A stretch of 64,000 nucleotides of DNA. It comes from Clostridiales bacterium. Lineage in GTDB: Bacteria > Bacillota > Clostridia > Lachnospirales > Lachnospiraceae. Shown in pieces: positions 34,101-44,392 of the stretch. The DNA lies in assembly GCA_023663185.1 (NCBI GenBank), contig JAMPHY010000010.1, positions 62,001 to 126,000 on the forward strand, in the 5' to 3' direction. The notes beneath the pieces were generated by a model, which had not been told where the DNA came from, did no database searches, and saw only the letters and a program-made list of their open reading frames with translations. The stretch's first letter is position 1. Every line of letters begins with the position of its first letter. A program made the position numbers and the translations under genes.

Positions 34101-35132
34101 TTATTTACCCTGCCTGCGCTTCCGCCATTTTCTATACGCCCATAGGAGCTTGTAGTATAGTATAAAAAAAAGCGTTGAACACTGTTGCATATGAATCAGT
34201 TTCTTCTCTTCTTCATGAGTCTTCTCAATATAATAAGGATTCTTTTCAAAGTCAGGAAACGTCTGCTTCATTTCTTTTCCCATTGCCTTTACAAAACTGT
34301 ATCTCGTTCTGCTCACTCCGGACATATAGGAAAACAATGTATTAATATAAAACAGAAGGGTAAATTTGTATTCCAGTTCAGGTTGATAAGCGTCAAAATA
34401 ATTATGTCTTCTTGCCTCGTCCAATATAATCCTTCCCGCTGTCATACGGTCTTGGCAGCGCCGCGCCGTAATGGTATGGACAGTTGAACTTCCATGCTGA
34501 TAATAATAATACATAGGCTCAGCTATATATTCAAAGTGTTTTGCAAGCACAAGGAAAGAATTAGCGACCGCATTGTCCTCATAAAAAATATTCTCTGGAA
34601 ACTGGAGTCCGTTTTCGATTATCATGGAGCTACGGTAAATTTTTACCACCAAACTTCCGCCGTCAAGAATCAGGCTCCGCCTCTTGTCATCATCCAAAAC
34701 TCCAACCTGCTCTTTAGTGTTATTCGGTATTATTTCACCTATTTTCATGGAATGTTCATTCGTCAGGCAGTAATCGCAGCCCACTACATCCGCTCCGCTT
34801 TCTTCCGCCCGTCTGATTAACCGCTCGTACATATCAGGAATTATCCAGTCGTCACTGTCTATGAAGCCTATCCAGTCGCCCTTCGCTATTTTCAGGCCTA
34901 TATTTTTGGCTCCGCCCTGATGTTTATTTACCTCTGAATGTATTACATGAAATTTATCGGGGAACCGTTTCTTATAATCTTTCAGCACATCTAATGAATT
35001 ATCAGTCGAGCAATCGTCTACTGCAATAATTTCATAATCGTCTATTGTCTGATTCACCAGCGAGTTAAGACAATATTCAAGTTTTCCGTCCGCCGCCATA
35101 TTATATACAGGAACAATAATGCTGAGTTTCAT
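34101..35132 (-). CDS. Family 2 glycosyltransferase
   Basis: The 343-aa GT-A protein begins with the nucleotide-binding LSIIVPVYNMAADGKLEYCL; AVDDCSTDNSLDVL and the metal-binding DSDDW follow at about 95. A basic C-terminal tail (YRKWRKRRQGK) may bind the membrane. It likely transfers one sugar in assembly of the surface polysaccharide. Donor and acceptor cannot be read from sequence. It is 2 nt downstream of the large membrane protein gene, so probably translationally linked. Confidence 0.85.
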   Translation of the reverse strand: MKLSIIVPVYNMAADGKLEYCLNSLVNQTIDDYEIIAVDDCSTDNSLDVLKDYKKRFPDKFHVIHSEVNKHQGGAKNIGLKIAKGDWIGFIDSDDWIIPDMYERLIRRAEESGADVVGCDYCLTNEHSMKIGEIIPNNTKEQVGVLDDDKRRSLILDGGSLVVKIYRSSMIIENGLQFPENIFYEDNAVANSFLVLAKHFEYIAEPMYYYYQHGSSTVHTITARRCQDRMTAGRIILDEARRHNYFDAYQPELEYKFTLLFYINTLFSYMSGVSRTRYSFVKAMGKEMKQTFPDFEKNPYYIEKTHEEEKKLIHMQQCSTLFFILYYKLLWAYRKWRKRRQGK

Positions 35133-35134
35133 AA

Positions 35135-37375
35135 TTATATACTTGCTCCTTTTTCACTCTGTCCATTTTGCCTAATGCGTCTACGCCAATACAGATACGC
35201 AATACCCGCGATGGTTAATGCGGAAACCATATCCGCCATTATAAAGCTTATCACCGGTCCGAATCTGACGTAAATTGTATGTTCTAGTCCATCGCCTTCT
35301 GCCATAATCCGAAGCCTCTGCTTATCTCCTTCCAAAATCTCCAGCCTTTCTCCGTTCTCATCATATGCGCGATAACCATAATAATTAAGAATAGGCAGTT
35401 CCAGATATTGTCCGTCTGCGTTCGCAACATAAGAAGTGCTGGCTTTCGTTCCTTTTTTACTGTATCCGTATACTTTCACATTACTTATATCTGAAACAAC
35501 TACATTGGTCGTCAGTTCTTCGTCCACTATTCCGTCTTTGCGCCACTCGTGCGGATAAAAGATTCCTATATTAGCCGCCATCTTACTGTCATGTCCTTTA
35601 GACGCTGTCGCCGTAACATCATCATACGGCATATGATTATTGTCAGTCGGAACTGAAACAATCGTAAGCAGATTAAGACCGATAAGCAGTGCAAATACCA
35701 GATTTCTATAAGGTTTAAGAATCTCCGACTCTGACAGCCTAATCGCTCCGACAAACAGAAAACAAGCGCCGGCAGGACCTAAAAAACGCCACGGGAACTG
35801 CAGCATGGTTAAAATTGAAGCAAGAAAATCATTTTTACACAGTTCCAGCGCAGGAAAATATCCCGTCATCATATATATCAGAACAAAGCCCATAACCAAC
35901 AGATAATTAAGATATTTATCCATTGTTGTCTTATTTTTTTTCTTTTCGCATATAAGATATAGAACCCCGATTCCCATACAGCCAAGCAGCGACAATCCCA
36001 GCGAGAAATACTGCTTATTATACAAGCTAAGCGTCTGTGTCAGGAATGACGGATTAACCGACTGCTCGAAGTATCCGCTCCACCTTAGAATGTCCGTATT
36101 GAGATCTCCATTATAATAATAGGTCATAAAAGGCACAATAAACCATAAGTTCAGCAGTATCGCAGTTGCCGCAGCCTTGCCGATTTCAATATACCGTTTT
36201 TCCTTCCAGATATTAACAATGAAAACGAGCGCGGATACTACACAGAAGCCCGTTGCAATCGCTATACTCAATATATGACTTTGTAAAATACCGCTAAATC
36301 CAATCACAAGATAATACCACTTACGCTTATCGCCAAGCATAACATGATAGATTCCGGCTATTAATAACGGCCAGAAGGTAAGCGCAAGCGTCTCACCCAA
36401 ATCGCCGCGTGAGAAAATATTAGTAAATCTATAAGGCATAAGCGTATACAAAACCACCGCCAGAATTATTGTTCTTCTTGATTTCGACATTGATTTAACA
36501 GCAAAGTACGCACTCGCCGCCGCACCTAAATTTGCCAGAAAAATAAGGGATTTATAGGATAGCGCGATAGACACTCTGCATAACCTAAGAAACGCCCCTA
36601 TATATAAAAACAGATAGGGATACATGGCGTTCAAATATCCGTTTTCCTTGAGTCCATCGGGCATAATGATAACGGGAATTTGTCCGTCGAGAATACCGTC
36701 TTTAATTCCTTCCATGCGGGCAAGATGATAACATAAATCATCACCATTATAAAGATAAGTAGAAAACATCGGAGACATGGCAAGTAACGCCACCCCGACA
36801 ATAATACATACATCTATAAGCTTATCCTGCAAAGCAGGATTTTCCAAATATTTTTTATAAAGAAAATACCATGCAAGATTCAGAAGCAGAAACAGTACAA
36901 TAAAAAAATACGTATCCGTATAAAACAGCGTAGCGGGCGTCAAAGTAAGCCTTTGTATAATAAAAGAGCCTTTGCCCGCGTAATTAAGACGCACAGACAA
37001 CTGTTTTGCGTCCTTAGCAAGAGTAAAATCCGCCGTAAACTCGTGCTGTTCCGGCTCCAAAGTCCAACCGGCAATTTTACTCCCCATCTCCCATAGTTCG
37101 ACCACATTTCCGCTTTCGTCGGTCTCATACTTAAAGTTAATCGTATAAGTGCCTTTATTCATTACAAGCTGCGGCGTGCTTGCAACAATGCCATTCCTTG
37201 CAACCGCATCCCTGATTACCAGCGCATAATCAGAATCCAATGCTCCCACGGCATACTGCAGTTCCGAGCCTGTATATGAAAGCGGATTATCCCCCTCGTT
37301 TCCAAGCCATAAAAAAAAGACGATACAGCATATACTAATCAGATAAATAACTTTTGATTTGGTTGTCATCTCCAT
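35135..37375 (-). CDS. YfhO-like multi-pass membrane protein
   Basis: The 746-aa protein has about twelve TM helices with two extracytoplasmic domains, one near the N-terminus (about 30-145, beta-rich) and one near the C-terminus (about 590-720). Short motifs MSPMFSTYLYNGDDLCYHLARMEG place the catalytic-type first loop after TM2, as in GT-C membrane transferases and YfhO-family proteins that glycosylate polymers outside the membrane. Role in the locus is inferred. The start may be ATG 37375 or 37369. It is followed at once by a GT2 gene. Confidence 0.6.
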   Translation of the reverse strand: MEMTTKSKVIYLISICCIVFFLWLGNEGDNPLSYTGSELQYAVGALDSDYALVIRDAVARNGIVASTPQLVMNKGTYTINFKYETDESGNVVELWEMGSKIAGWTLEPEQHEFTADFTLAKDAKQLSVRLNYAGKGSFIIQRLTLTPATLFYTDTYFFIVLFLLLNLAWYFLYKKYLENPALQDKLIDVCIIVGVALLAMSPMFSTYLYNGDDLCYHLARMEGIKDGILDGQIPVIIMPDGLKENGYLNAMYPYLFLYIGAFLRLCRVSIALSYKSLIFLANLGAAASAYFAVKSMSKSRRTIILAVVLYTLMPYRFTNIFSRGDLGETLALTFWPLLIAGIYHVMLGDKRKWYYLVIGFSGILQSHILSIAIATGFCVVSALVFIVNIWKEKRYIEIGKAAATAILLNLWFIVPFMTYYYNGDLNTDILRWSGYFEQSVNPSFLTQTLSLYNKQYFSLGLSLLGCMGIGVLYLICEKKKNKTTMDKYLNYLLVMGFVLIYMMTGYFPALELCKNDFLASILTMLQFPWRFLGPAGACFLFVGAIRLSESEILKPYRNLVFALLIGLNLLTIVSVPTDNNHMPYDDVTATASKGHDSKMAANIGIFYPHEWRKDGIVDEELTTNVVVSDISNVKVYGYSKKGTKASTSYVANADGQYLELPILNYYGYRAYDENGERLEILEGDKQRLRIMAEGDGLEHTIYVRFGPVISFIMADMVSALTIAGIAYLYWRRRIRQNGQSEKGASI

Positions 37376-37395
37376 GCTCTGTCATCTTCCCCCTA

Positions 37396-38589
37396 TTATA
37401 TGGAATAATATGCCGCAATTTTACCGACTGCCTCTATAACGCTCTCCACATCCTCATCAGTCATCGCATAATAATGCGGCAGGCTGATAATTTCTTCATA
37501 CAGTTTCTCCGCATTCGGACAAATTCCCTTATTATATCCCAATTTCTGATAATATGGAAAATAATAAGTCGGAATATAATGCACGTTACAACATACATTC
37601 TCCGCCGCCAAAGCTTCAAAAAATCTCTTTCTGCCAATAGAAAGCTTATCTAATTTAAGGCGCAGGATATAAAGGTGTCTGGTCGTATCCGATTCCGCAA
37701 TTTCTTTCTGTACGAAAACGCACGGAAGTTTAGAGAAAGCTTCATTATATCTTGCTACAATTTCTTTTCTCCGCCTGCTGAACATGTCCAGCTTATCAAG
37801 CTGGCTTATAATAAGCGCCGCCTGCATATCGGTCATACGGTAATTATATCCGAGCGCAATCTGCTCATAATACCACGGACCATCTGAAATATTCTCCATC
37901 AGCGATGTGTCACGTGTAATGCCGTGCGCCCTATATAATATAAGTTTCCGATAATAATCCTCGTTATTAGTCAGCACTGCTCCGCCTTCGCCGCCTGTCA
38001 CGGTTTTAACCGGATGAAAGCTTAACGTCGTCATATCCGCAATGGAGCCGTTCGGTTTACCCTTATACTTCGTACCGATTACATGCGCGCCGTCTTCTAT
38101 AAGCACCATCTTATTTTCACGGCAAAGCTTCATAATCGGTTCAAGCTCTACTGACTGCCCGGTAAAATCCACCGCTACCACAGCCTTGCTCTTCTTAGTA
38201 ATGTGTTCTGCAACCGAAGCAGGACTTATATTATACGTCTCTTGATTAATATCTGCAAATACCGGACGCGCTCCGCAGTACAAGGCGCAGTTCGCAGACG
38301 CCGCAAACGTAATAGGGGTTGTAATAACCTCGTCGCCCTCTCCTATCCCTGCTGCAAGGCACGCTATATGAAGCGCCGCCGTACCGTTACTGCAGACAAC
38401 CGCATATTTTGCCCCTGTGACGTCGCAGAGTTTTTGTTCCAGTTCGGTAATCTTAGGTCCGCAGGTAAGGTAGTCGCTTCTCATTACGTCTACTACCGCC
38501 TGTATATCCGCTTCGTCTATATATTGATGTCCATAATTTATTTTCGTTTCCCTGACAGGTTTCCCGCCTTCTATAGCTGGCTTCTCCAT
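37396..38589 (-). CDS. pseC: UDP-4-keto-sugar aminotransferase (PseC)
   Basis: The PLP-dependent enzyme (397 aa from ATG 38589; a TTG lies at 38598) belongs to the DegT/DnrJ/EryC1 group. CSNGTAALHIAC, TPITFAASANCALY, VDFTGQ, IEDGAHVIGTKY and the PLP-lysine segment SFHPVKTVTGGEGG are present. Together with the adjacent PseB it converts UDP-GlcNAc to UDP-4-amino-4,6-dideoxy-L-AltNAc, the second step of pseudaminic acid synthesis. It starts 16 nt after pseB ends, so the pair is co-transcribed. Confidence 0.86.
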   Translation of the reverse strand: MEKPAIEGGKPVRETKINYGHQYIDEADIQAVVDVMRSDYLTCGPKITELEQKLCDVTGAKYAVVCSNGTAALHIACLAAGIGEGDEVITTPITFAASANCALYCGARPVFADINQETYNISPASVAEHITKKSKAVVAVDFTGQSVELEPIMKLCRENKMVLIEDGAHVIGTKYKGKPNGSIADMTTLSFHPVKTVTGGEGGAVLTNNEDYYRKLILYRAHGITRDTSLMENISDGPWYYEQIALGYNYRMTDMQAALIISQLDKLDMFSRRRKEIVARYNEAFSKLPCVFVQKEIAESDTTRHLYILRLKLDKLSIGRKRFFEALAAENVCCNVHYIPTYYFPYYQKLGYNKGICPNAEKLYEEIISLPHYYAMTDEDVESVIEAVGKIAAYYSI

Positions 38590-38605
38590 ATAAATCAAAC
38601 CTCTC

Positions 38606-39601
38606 TTATTTTTCCAAATCCACGTCCTTAAGCAATTCCCTGATATCCTCTACCGACAGCCATTCCGTATTATTATCTGAGCTGTAAGAAAAACCTTCCT
38701 TTACTTTCTTTCCGCTTAAATCAGGCTGCTGCTTACTGTTCCAGACAATCTGCGGATAGACAATAAAATGTTTATCATATTCATAAGTCATCATGGAATC
38801 TTCCGGCGTTATCATAATCTCATGTAATTTCTCTCCGGGACGGATTCCGATTTCATTAAGCTCATATCCCGGCAGCATCGCTTCTGCAAGGTCTGTCACC
38901 TTAAAAGAAGGAATCTTGCTTATAAAAGTTTCCCCTCCGTTTGCCTCGGAAAGCGCCTTAATTACAAGCTCCACGCCCTGAGTTAAACTAATCCAGAAGC
39001 GCGTCATTCTAACGTCCGTAATCGGAAGTTTGGTTCCGCCGTTTTTAATAATATTATTAAAAAGAGGAATAATCGAACCGCGGCTTCCCGCCACATTCCC
39101 ATAACGCACTATGGAAAAATTAATGTTTTTATTTCCTGCATAAGCATTAGCTGCTACAAACAGCTTATCAGACACAAACTTCGTACCGCCGTATAAGTTT
39201 ACAGGGTCAACCGCCTTATCCGTTGACAACGCCACTACCTTACGAACCCCGCAGTCGAGCGCCGCATCAATTACATTCATTGCCCCGTGGATATTGGTCT
39301 TAATCGCTTCATTCGGATTATATTCACATGCAGGAACCTGTTTAAGCGCTGCTGCATGGACAATATAGTCAACTCCGTCACAGGCGCGCTCAAGCCTGTC
39401 CTTATCCCTTACATCACCGATAAAGAAACGCAGCTTCTGTGCATGCTCTTTAAACTCGTCCGCCATAATCCACTGCTTAAATTCATCTCTTGAATATATG
39501 ATAATCTTCTTTGGTTCATAATGATTAAGCACATATCTGGTAAAATTCTTTCCAAAAGAGCCTGTCCCTCCGGTAATTAAAATTGTCTTATCCTTTAACA
39601 T
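38606..39601 (-). CDS. pseB: UDP-N-acetylglucosamine 4,6-dehydratase, inverting (PseB)
   Basis: The 331-aa short-chain dehydrogenase/reductase has TGGTGSFGKNFTRYVL, IGDVRDKDRL, HAAALKQVPACEYNP and STDKAVDPVNLYGGTK. These motifs identify the inverting 4,6-dehydratases (PseB/FlaA1 type) rather than the retaining class. I chose ATG 39601 because AAGGAG lies 7 nt upstream; the open frame extends 33 codons further without a site. First step of pseudaminic acid synthesis. Confidence 0.88.
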   Translation of the reverse strand: MLKDKTILITGGTGSFGKNFTRYVLNHYEPKKIIIYSRDEFKQWIMADEFKEHAQKLRFFIGDVRDKDRLERACDGVDYIVHAAALKQVPACEYNPNEAIKTNIHGAMNVIDAALDCGVRKVVALSTDKAVDPVNLYGGTKFVSDKLFVAANAYAGNKNINFSIVRYGNVAGSRGSIIPLFNNIIKNGGTKLPITDVRMTRFWISLTQGVELVIKALSEANGGETFISKIPSFKVTDLAEAMLPGYELNEIGIRPGEKLHEIMITPEDSMMTYEYDKHFIVYPQIVWNSKQQPDLSGKKVKEGFSYSSDNNTEWLSVEDIRELLKDVDLEK

Positions 39602-39711
39602 AAATCTTCTCCTTTTTATGACGGCAAATACTGTAATTCTACCCTCTGCTGCCTTTATCACGCTGACTTTTAGTATAGCATAGGTGTTTTTTGTTTTCAA
39701 TAGAAACTGCC

Positions 39712-40848
39712 TTATGGCGCATCTGCATCTGCATTTTCATTCCATAATTTTTCCAGTTTCATATCTATCTGCTTGAACTTTTCCTGTAATTTTTCATTTT
39801 TCTCTATAGGTCTGAAAAGGAAACGCCTAAGCAGCTCCACTGCTGAACACACTACATATACGACTAAAGTTGTGATAATTATTCCAGGCAGTAAATACCA
39901 CTTATCCAACCAGTTCCATGCGCCTACCTTGTTCCACAATGCTTCTCGTATGTAGCCGTGTTCATGAATTAAGTACACGCCTAAAGAAGTTGAAGCAAGT
40001 AGAAGAATTATGCTGCTAATACGCTGCGATTTTATCTTCACGCCCAGAAAGCCTACAAACAGGCATACCGACGCACTCAAAGCCAGTATGGAATTGTACT
40101 GATAGAAAACACTGTAACCCCATAACAAATCATCTAAAAATACAAGTTTATTAAGCGGCGTTGAATTAAGCAGCACAATCACCACGCGGCTTATGGGGAT
40201 AAGCAAATCCAGTATTATACCCCATAGCATCCACTTTCCATAGCTGCCTTTACCAACATCATAAAGCCTTATATAAGCGCCAAACAGATATAATACTACA
40301 AACCATGTAATACTTAAGCCTCCCGCGATATTCATTCCCGATGTATAGTAAAAAATATTAGTCCACACAGAGAACAGGACAAAGCACACTACAAGTACGC
40401 ATTGCAGTTGTCTTTTTGAAAGGCTTTTTACAAAATGATTCAACAGCGGCGATAAAATATACATACCGACATACAGCGTGATAAACCAATAAAAATCAGA
40501 AATAATAGGAGTCAGCGAATACACCATTTCTTTAAGCACATGCTCCGTGCCGCCCCATATCCAGAAGTACAGGGTAATCGTCATCGTATAGAACCATACC
40601 TGTATGGCAAGCTTAAAAAGTTTCCAGCTTGAGAACTTAGATTCCACCAAAAAATAGCCGCTTATAAGAACATATATGTCAACCGCCGGAATGGTTAAGC
40701 CAAATAATCCCCATGCTATGTTGTATGATATGGTTCCTTTCTGTGCTAAATCAATCAATCCGCCATGATTTATCAAATGTCCCATTACAATAAACAGCAT
40801 GGCGGTCAGCCTTAGTAATTCCAAATTTGCTTCTCGTTTTTTCATCAT
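39712..40848 (-). CDS. Acyltransferase 3 family membrane protein (O-acyltransferase)
   Basis: The 378-aa protein has about ten TM helices. Its N-terminus LELLRLTAMLFIVMGHLINH carries the conserved His of the acyltransferase 3 family. These proteins move acetyl or other acyl groups onto sugars of surface polysaccharides. It lies within the glycosyltransferase run, so it probably decorates the repeat unit. A helical cytoplasmic tail (about 345-375) is predicted. Two adjacent ATG codons follow GGAGAAA; either could be the start. Confidence 0.82.
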   Translation of the reverse strand: MMKKREANLELLRLTAMLFIVMGHLINHGGLIDLAQKGTISYNIAWGLFGLTIPAVDIYVLISGYFLVESKFSSWKLFKLAIQVWFYTMTITLYFWIWGGTEHVLKEMVYSLTPIISDFYWFITLYVGMYILSPLLNHFVKSLSKRQLQCVLVVCFVLFSVWTNIFYYTSGMNIAGGLSITWFVVLYLFGAYIRLYDVGKGSYGKWMLWGIILDLLIPISRVVIVLLNSTPLNKLVFLDDLLWGYSVFYQYNSILALSASVCLFVGFLGVKIKSQRISSIILLLASTSLGVYLIHEHGYIREALWNKVGAWNWLDKWYLLPGIIITTLVVYVVCSAVELLRRFLFRPIEKNEKLQEKFKQIDMKLEKLWNENADADAP

Positions 40849-40885
40849 TTTCTCCTTTGCAGCTTAATTTGCATTCTCTATTTGT

Positions 40886-41887
40886 CTATTGACGATTTTC
40901 TCTCGATATCATTATCTTCCTATGGACTTTCCGCACAGTCTTAGGCGCGGCTGTCAAAAGCAGAAGATATTCCTTATTTTTCATGCTTAAATAGCGGTTA
41001 AATACCGTATTTAAGACATTCTTTCGCAGATATTTTTTTACTGCCTTATAGAACTCATTTTTCCCATTCATCTGCGAAATCGGAATATGCAGCATATAAT
41101 CAAGCCTTTGAAACAAATTGAAGCGAACTGCATACGAATGCAGCTGCGGATATTCTTTGTCTACAATATCCATAATTCTATCCGCATTCTCAATATTATC
41201 CATATATACTCTGGAAAAACTGTTTGCTGAAACCAGCCTTGTCGTACTGTTACTCCGGTATACCACATGATATCCCCGCTCTGGCAGAATACCGACTCCG
41301 TCTACATTTAAAAGCAACTCCACCAAAAGTTTAAAGTCCTCATTGAGCTCTCCCTCCGGGAACCTATGTTTCTGAAGCAGCTCTCTTTGCACTATCTTTG
41401 TACAGAACGAACAATCTCCCTTATGCAGCAGAAGTTCTTTCATAAAAGCGGTAGAATCCCAGAAGCATACTTTCTTAGGCGGCACGCAGATATCTTCAAG
41501 GCGATTGCCTTCTTCGTCCACTTCTTCTCTGGAAGTCTGTACTATCTGAAGATTTTTCCCTATCGCAAGTTCCATCATCTGCCTGTACATATCGGCGTCA
41601 ATATAATCGTCACTGTCTACAAAGCCAATATAGTCGCCTACTGCATTCCGAATGCCGAGGTTACGTGCTGAGGATGCGCCACCGTTCTCTTTATGATAGA
41701 CTCTGATTCTGTTATCCTGTTTTTCCAGTTTATCACACAACTGTCCGGAACCGTCCGTAGAACCGTCATCGACCAGAATAAGCTCCAGATTGGTATACGA
41801 CTGTTGTAGTATAGAATCCACGCACCGCATAAGGTAATCCAAAGTATTATATACCGGCACGATAACGCTTACTTTTAATCTCTCCAT
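40886..41887 (-). CDS. Family 2 glycosyltransferase
   Basis: The 333-aa GT-A enzyme has VSVIVPVYNTLDYLMRCV, VDDGSTDGSGQL, NGGASSARNLGI and the metal-site FVDSDDYID (about 88-96). No TM helix is present, so it is a cytoplasmic, membrane-peripheral transferase. It sits 1 nt after the next upstream GT4 gene ends. Sugar specificity is unknown. Confidence 0.86.
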   Translation of the reverse strand: MERLKVSVIVPVYNTLDYLMRCVDSILQQSYTNLELILVDDGSTDGSGQLCDKLEKQDNRIRVYHKENGGASSARNLGIRNAVGDYIGFVDSDDYIDADMYRQMMELAIGKNLQIVQTSREEVDEEGNRLEDICVPPKKVCFWDSTAFMKELLLHKGDCSFCTKIVQRELLQKHRFPEGELNEDFKLLVELLLNVDGVGILPERGYHVVYRSNSTTRLVSANSFSRVYMDNIENADRIMDIVDKEYPQLHSYAVRFNLFQRLDYMLHIPISQMNGKNEFYKAVKKYLRKNVLNTVFNRYLSMKNKEYLLLLTAAPKTVRKVHRKIMISRENRQ

Positions 41888-41888
41888 T

Positions 41889-43073
41889 TTATTGCATTCT
41901 GCCTTTCAACATTGCTTTATACATATTCATTGGCGAGGCTACGGGAGCAGGACTAAGCACCCCGTTTGTCGCCGGAACAATCCTTCCTTCAAGCAGGCAC
42001 CGTGCGAATCTAAGAAACTCTTCCGCCGCATGTTCCGCATTCCATTCTTCAATAATTGTATGATATGCGGCATGTCCCATATACTTGCGCTCAGCCCAGT
42101 TATCAAACAAATCTAACACCAGCTTCTCCATTTCTTTATATGAACCTTTGGGAAAAATAAGTCCATTTACGCCGTGCTCAATCAGATAGGGCGTCGCCCC
42201 AGCCTGAACGCTTGCCACTTCCACACAGCCGCTGTTCATGCCTTCATTTAGAACGGCACCCCAGCCTTCCAGATAATCGCTGGTGAAAAGATGTATATGA
42301 CACTTTTCCATCACTTCACGCACCTTCATGGGATCGCTGTAACCATAGAATATAAACCTGTCCGATATTCCTGCTTTTTCTACCTGACTCTTTATTTCGC
42401 CTTCTAATTCTCCTCCGCCAAGCATGTGTATATTAAAATCATATCCTTTGCTGTTAAGACAGCGCGCCAGCTTCACCACATATTCAGGGTGCTTCCAGTC
42501 AATAAATCTTCCTGCCCATACAAGCTGCAGCGCTCCGTCTTTTTTCAGGTTTTTAAAAGCTTCCTCAGAGTATGTTCTTGTCTCTGGAAAATACCCCCAT
42601 TTAAACATTTTATCCGGATAAGCGCCTATCAAATGAAAATCCGACGCCACATACGCTCCGGCACAAAGCATACAGACATTCTTATTACGATATCTGATAT
42701 GCGCCTTATATTTCGCGATAAGCCCTCTGGGTGAGACCGCTTTCCATTGTCCCTCTTTATATATTCTTTCGCTGCTTCGTATCGTCACCTTGCCGGAACG
42801 TAAACGCTCGTCCTCTATATCCTCTCTTTCCGTCCAGCCAAGCAATACCACATCGCTTTCCGCAATTATCTTACGGCATTCGTATTCTTCCTCATATAAG
42901 CAGCGCACATATGGAATTTTCTTCGCGTCAAGCCCCCACCCCATATCTATGCGTTCCTGCTCCATAGGCATAGTCTGTATAAAACAATAGTCATCTCCCA
43001 GCTTATCATATATAGCGTTGGAAAAAGGTATCTGATGGTGGTTAATATAATTTGACACAAAGGTTATAGTCAT
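41889..43073 (-). CDS. Family 4 glycosyltransferase
   Basis: The GT-B enzyme (394 aa from ATG 43073, GGAGG 4 nt upstream of CAGTA; a TTG lies at 43085) has an N-terminal acceptor domain with HHQIPFSNAIYDKL and a C-terminal donor domain with LVWAGRFIDWKHPEYVV, GGGELEGEIK and YLEGWGAVLNEGMNSGCVEV, the E-x7-E region of GT4. A retaining transferase for the surface glycan is likely. Donor unknown. Confidence 0.84.
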   Translation of the reverse strand: MTITFVSNYINHHQIPFSNAIYDKLGDDYCFIQTMPMEQERIDMGWGLDAKKIPYVRCLYEEEYECRKIIAESDVVLLGWTEREDIEDERLRSGKVTIRSSERIYKEGQWKAVSPRGLIAKYKAHIRYRNKNVCMLCAGAYVASDFHLIGAYPDKMFKWGYFPETRTYSEEAFKNLKKDGALQLVWAGRFIDWKHPEYVVKLARCLNSKGYDFNIHMLGGGELEGEIKSQVEKAGISDRFIFYGYSDPMKVREVMEKCHIHLFTSDYLEGWGAVLNEGMNSGCVEVASVQAGATPYLIEHGVNGLIFPKGSYKEMEKLVLDLFDNWAERKYMGHAAYHTIIEEWNAEHAAEEFLRFARCLLEGRIVPATNGVLSPAPVASPMNMYKAMLKGRMQ

Positions 43074-43099
43074 TACTGCCTCCAATTTGAATACAGGTT

Positions 43100-44392
43100 T
43101 TATTCCGCTCCTGCTATTTCCTCATATATCCTTATCAGCTTATAATAGTTCTGGTCGGCGTCGTGCGTTTCTCTGGCGTGTCTTCTGGCATTGTGTGAAT
43201 ACTTTTCGGAAATAGATTCCTTCTCAAAAATCTCAATCAGTTTCCCTGCAAGCTCCTCAATACTGCCTGCCGCATACAATAACCCGTCTCCGCCATCAAG
43301 CAGTAAATTATGTACCCCGCCCACATTAGCAGCTACACAAGGCACGCCCAATAACATTGCCTCCCCCAGAGAATTAGGCGAATTTTCCAGTGCGGAAGAG
43401 CAGACAAATACATGACTTCTTAAAAACTGCTCCTTCATGCCTTCTGCCTCAAGACTTCCCAGCATTGTTACTTTACTCTTCAAATTATTATCCTTTATAA
43501 GCTTCTTTAAGTATTTCCCGTATGCTGAGCGTTTTAGTCGGTCTTTCCATGTCGCGCTCTGTATTATGTTATTTCCTGCTACAAAAATCTGCGCTTCCGG
43601 ATATTTCTCAAGTACTGCCGGCATAGCCTGCAACAGATAATGAAATCCCTTTATTGGATAGTCACCCTGACTTAAGAAAATACTGTACGGAATGCAATCG
43701 CTCCTTTTCCATCTGTCTCTATAAAAGCAGCTTCTTAATGTTTCATTCAAAAAATGATATTTTGCATCGGGATTTACTGCTGCCACAGCCTCCCTGTCAA
43801 AATCAGTCCTTCCGGCAACATGCCCCACAAGGCGCAAAGCTTCTTTTTCGTTCACGCCCCGTTTCCTGAATTTTTTCTGCTGCTGCATGATGCTGTCTTT
43901 TTTAATAAAATCCCTGAACGTAACCTGCTTTTGCACATTAACAGGTAAATCCGCCATATATGCTTCGGCGTACTCATACATTACGCCCTGAATGCTCACC
44001 AATGTTCTTGCCGGATTACCATATGCACGCACACAGGCTAACGTATGCGGAAATTCTGTCCCAAAAATATGTATCATATCCGGTTTAAAATCCGCTATGA
44101 TTTCCTTCATTCTGTCTTCTATCGCACTGTCGTACAACTCCGGAGTGTTAAGGTTTTCCACGAAACCGTAACATTGACAATAGGCATTTTCACCAAGCAT
44201 CATTTCCTTAGATATATTTCCAAGCTCCTCCGTAACTGGAAAAGCAATCCCCAATTTAACCTTATTACGATGCTGTTCCTGCAAAAATCTGTCCATCATT
44301 GCCGTCAGCCAGCCTTCGCGATTACTGAAAGGCAGCCCCAACTGTACCGCTATTTCCGGCATCATAATATTACATACCCAAAGTACCCTCAT
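43100..44392 (-). CDS. Family 4 glycosyltransferase
   Basis: The 430-aa GT-B enzyme has an extended N-terminal acceptor domain, FLSQGDYPIKGFHYLLQAM as the donor-domain entry, and SALENSPNSLGEAMLLGVPC with VAANVGGVHNLL, which is the E-x7-E motif of GT4. RBS AAGGAG. It overlaps the upstream GT2 gene by 4 nt (ATGA-type), so translation is coupled. Its size is slightly above the family mean owing to the N-terminal part. Confidence 0.85.
   Translation of the reverse strand: MRVLWVCNIMMPEIAVQLGLPFSNREGWLTAMMDRFLQEQHRNKVKLGIAFPVTEELGNISKEMMLGENAYCQCYGFVENLNTPELYDSAIEDRMKEIIADFKPDMIHIFGTEFPHTLACVRAYGNPARTLVSIQGVMYEYAEAYMADLPVNVQKQVTFRDFIKKDSIMQQQKKFRKRGVNEKEALRLVGHVAGRTDFDREAVAAVNPDAKYHFLNETLRSCFYRDRWKRSDCIPYSIFLSQGDYPIKGFHYLLQAMPAVLEKYPEAQIFVAGNNIIQSATWKDRLKRSAYGKYLKKLIKDNNLKSKVTMLGSLEAEGMKEQFLRSHVFVCSSALENSPNSLGEAMLLGVPCVAANVGGVHNLLLDGGDGLLYAAGSIEELAGKLIEIFEKESISEKYSHNARRHARETHDADQNYYKLIRIYEEIAGAE

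Noticed and set aside
38606-39700. Longer pseB start upstream of 39601
   Set aside because: The extra 33 residues have no ribosome site and are not part of the conserved fold; AAGGAG precedes ATG 39601.
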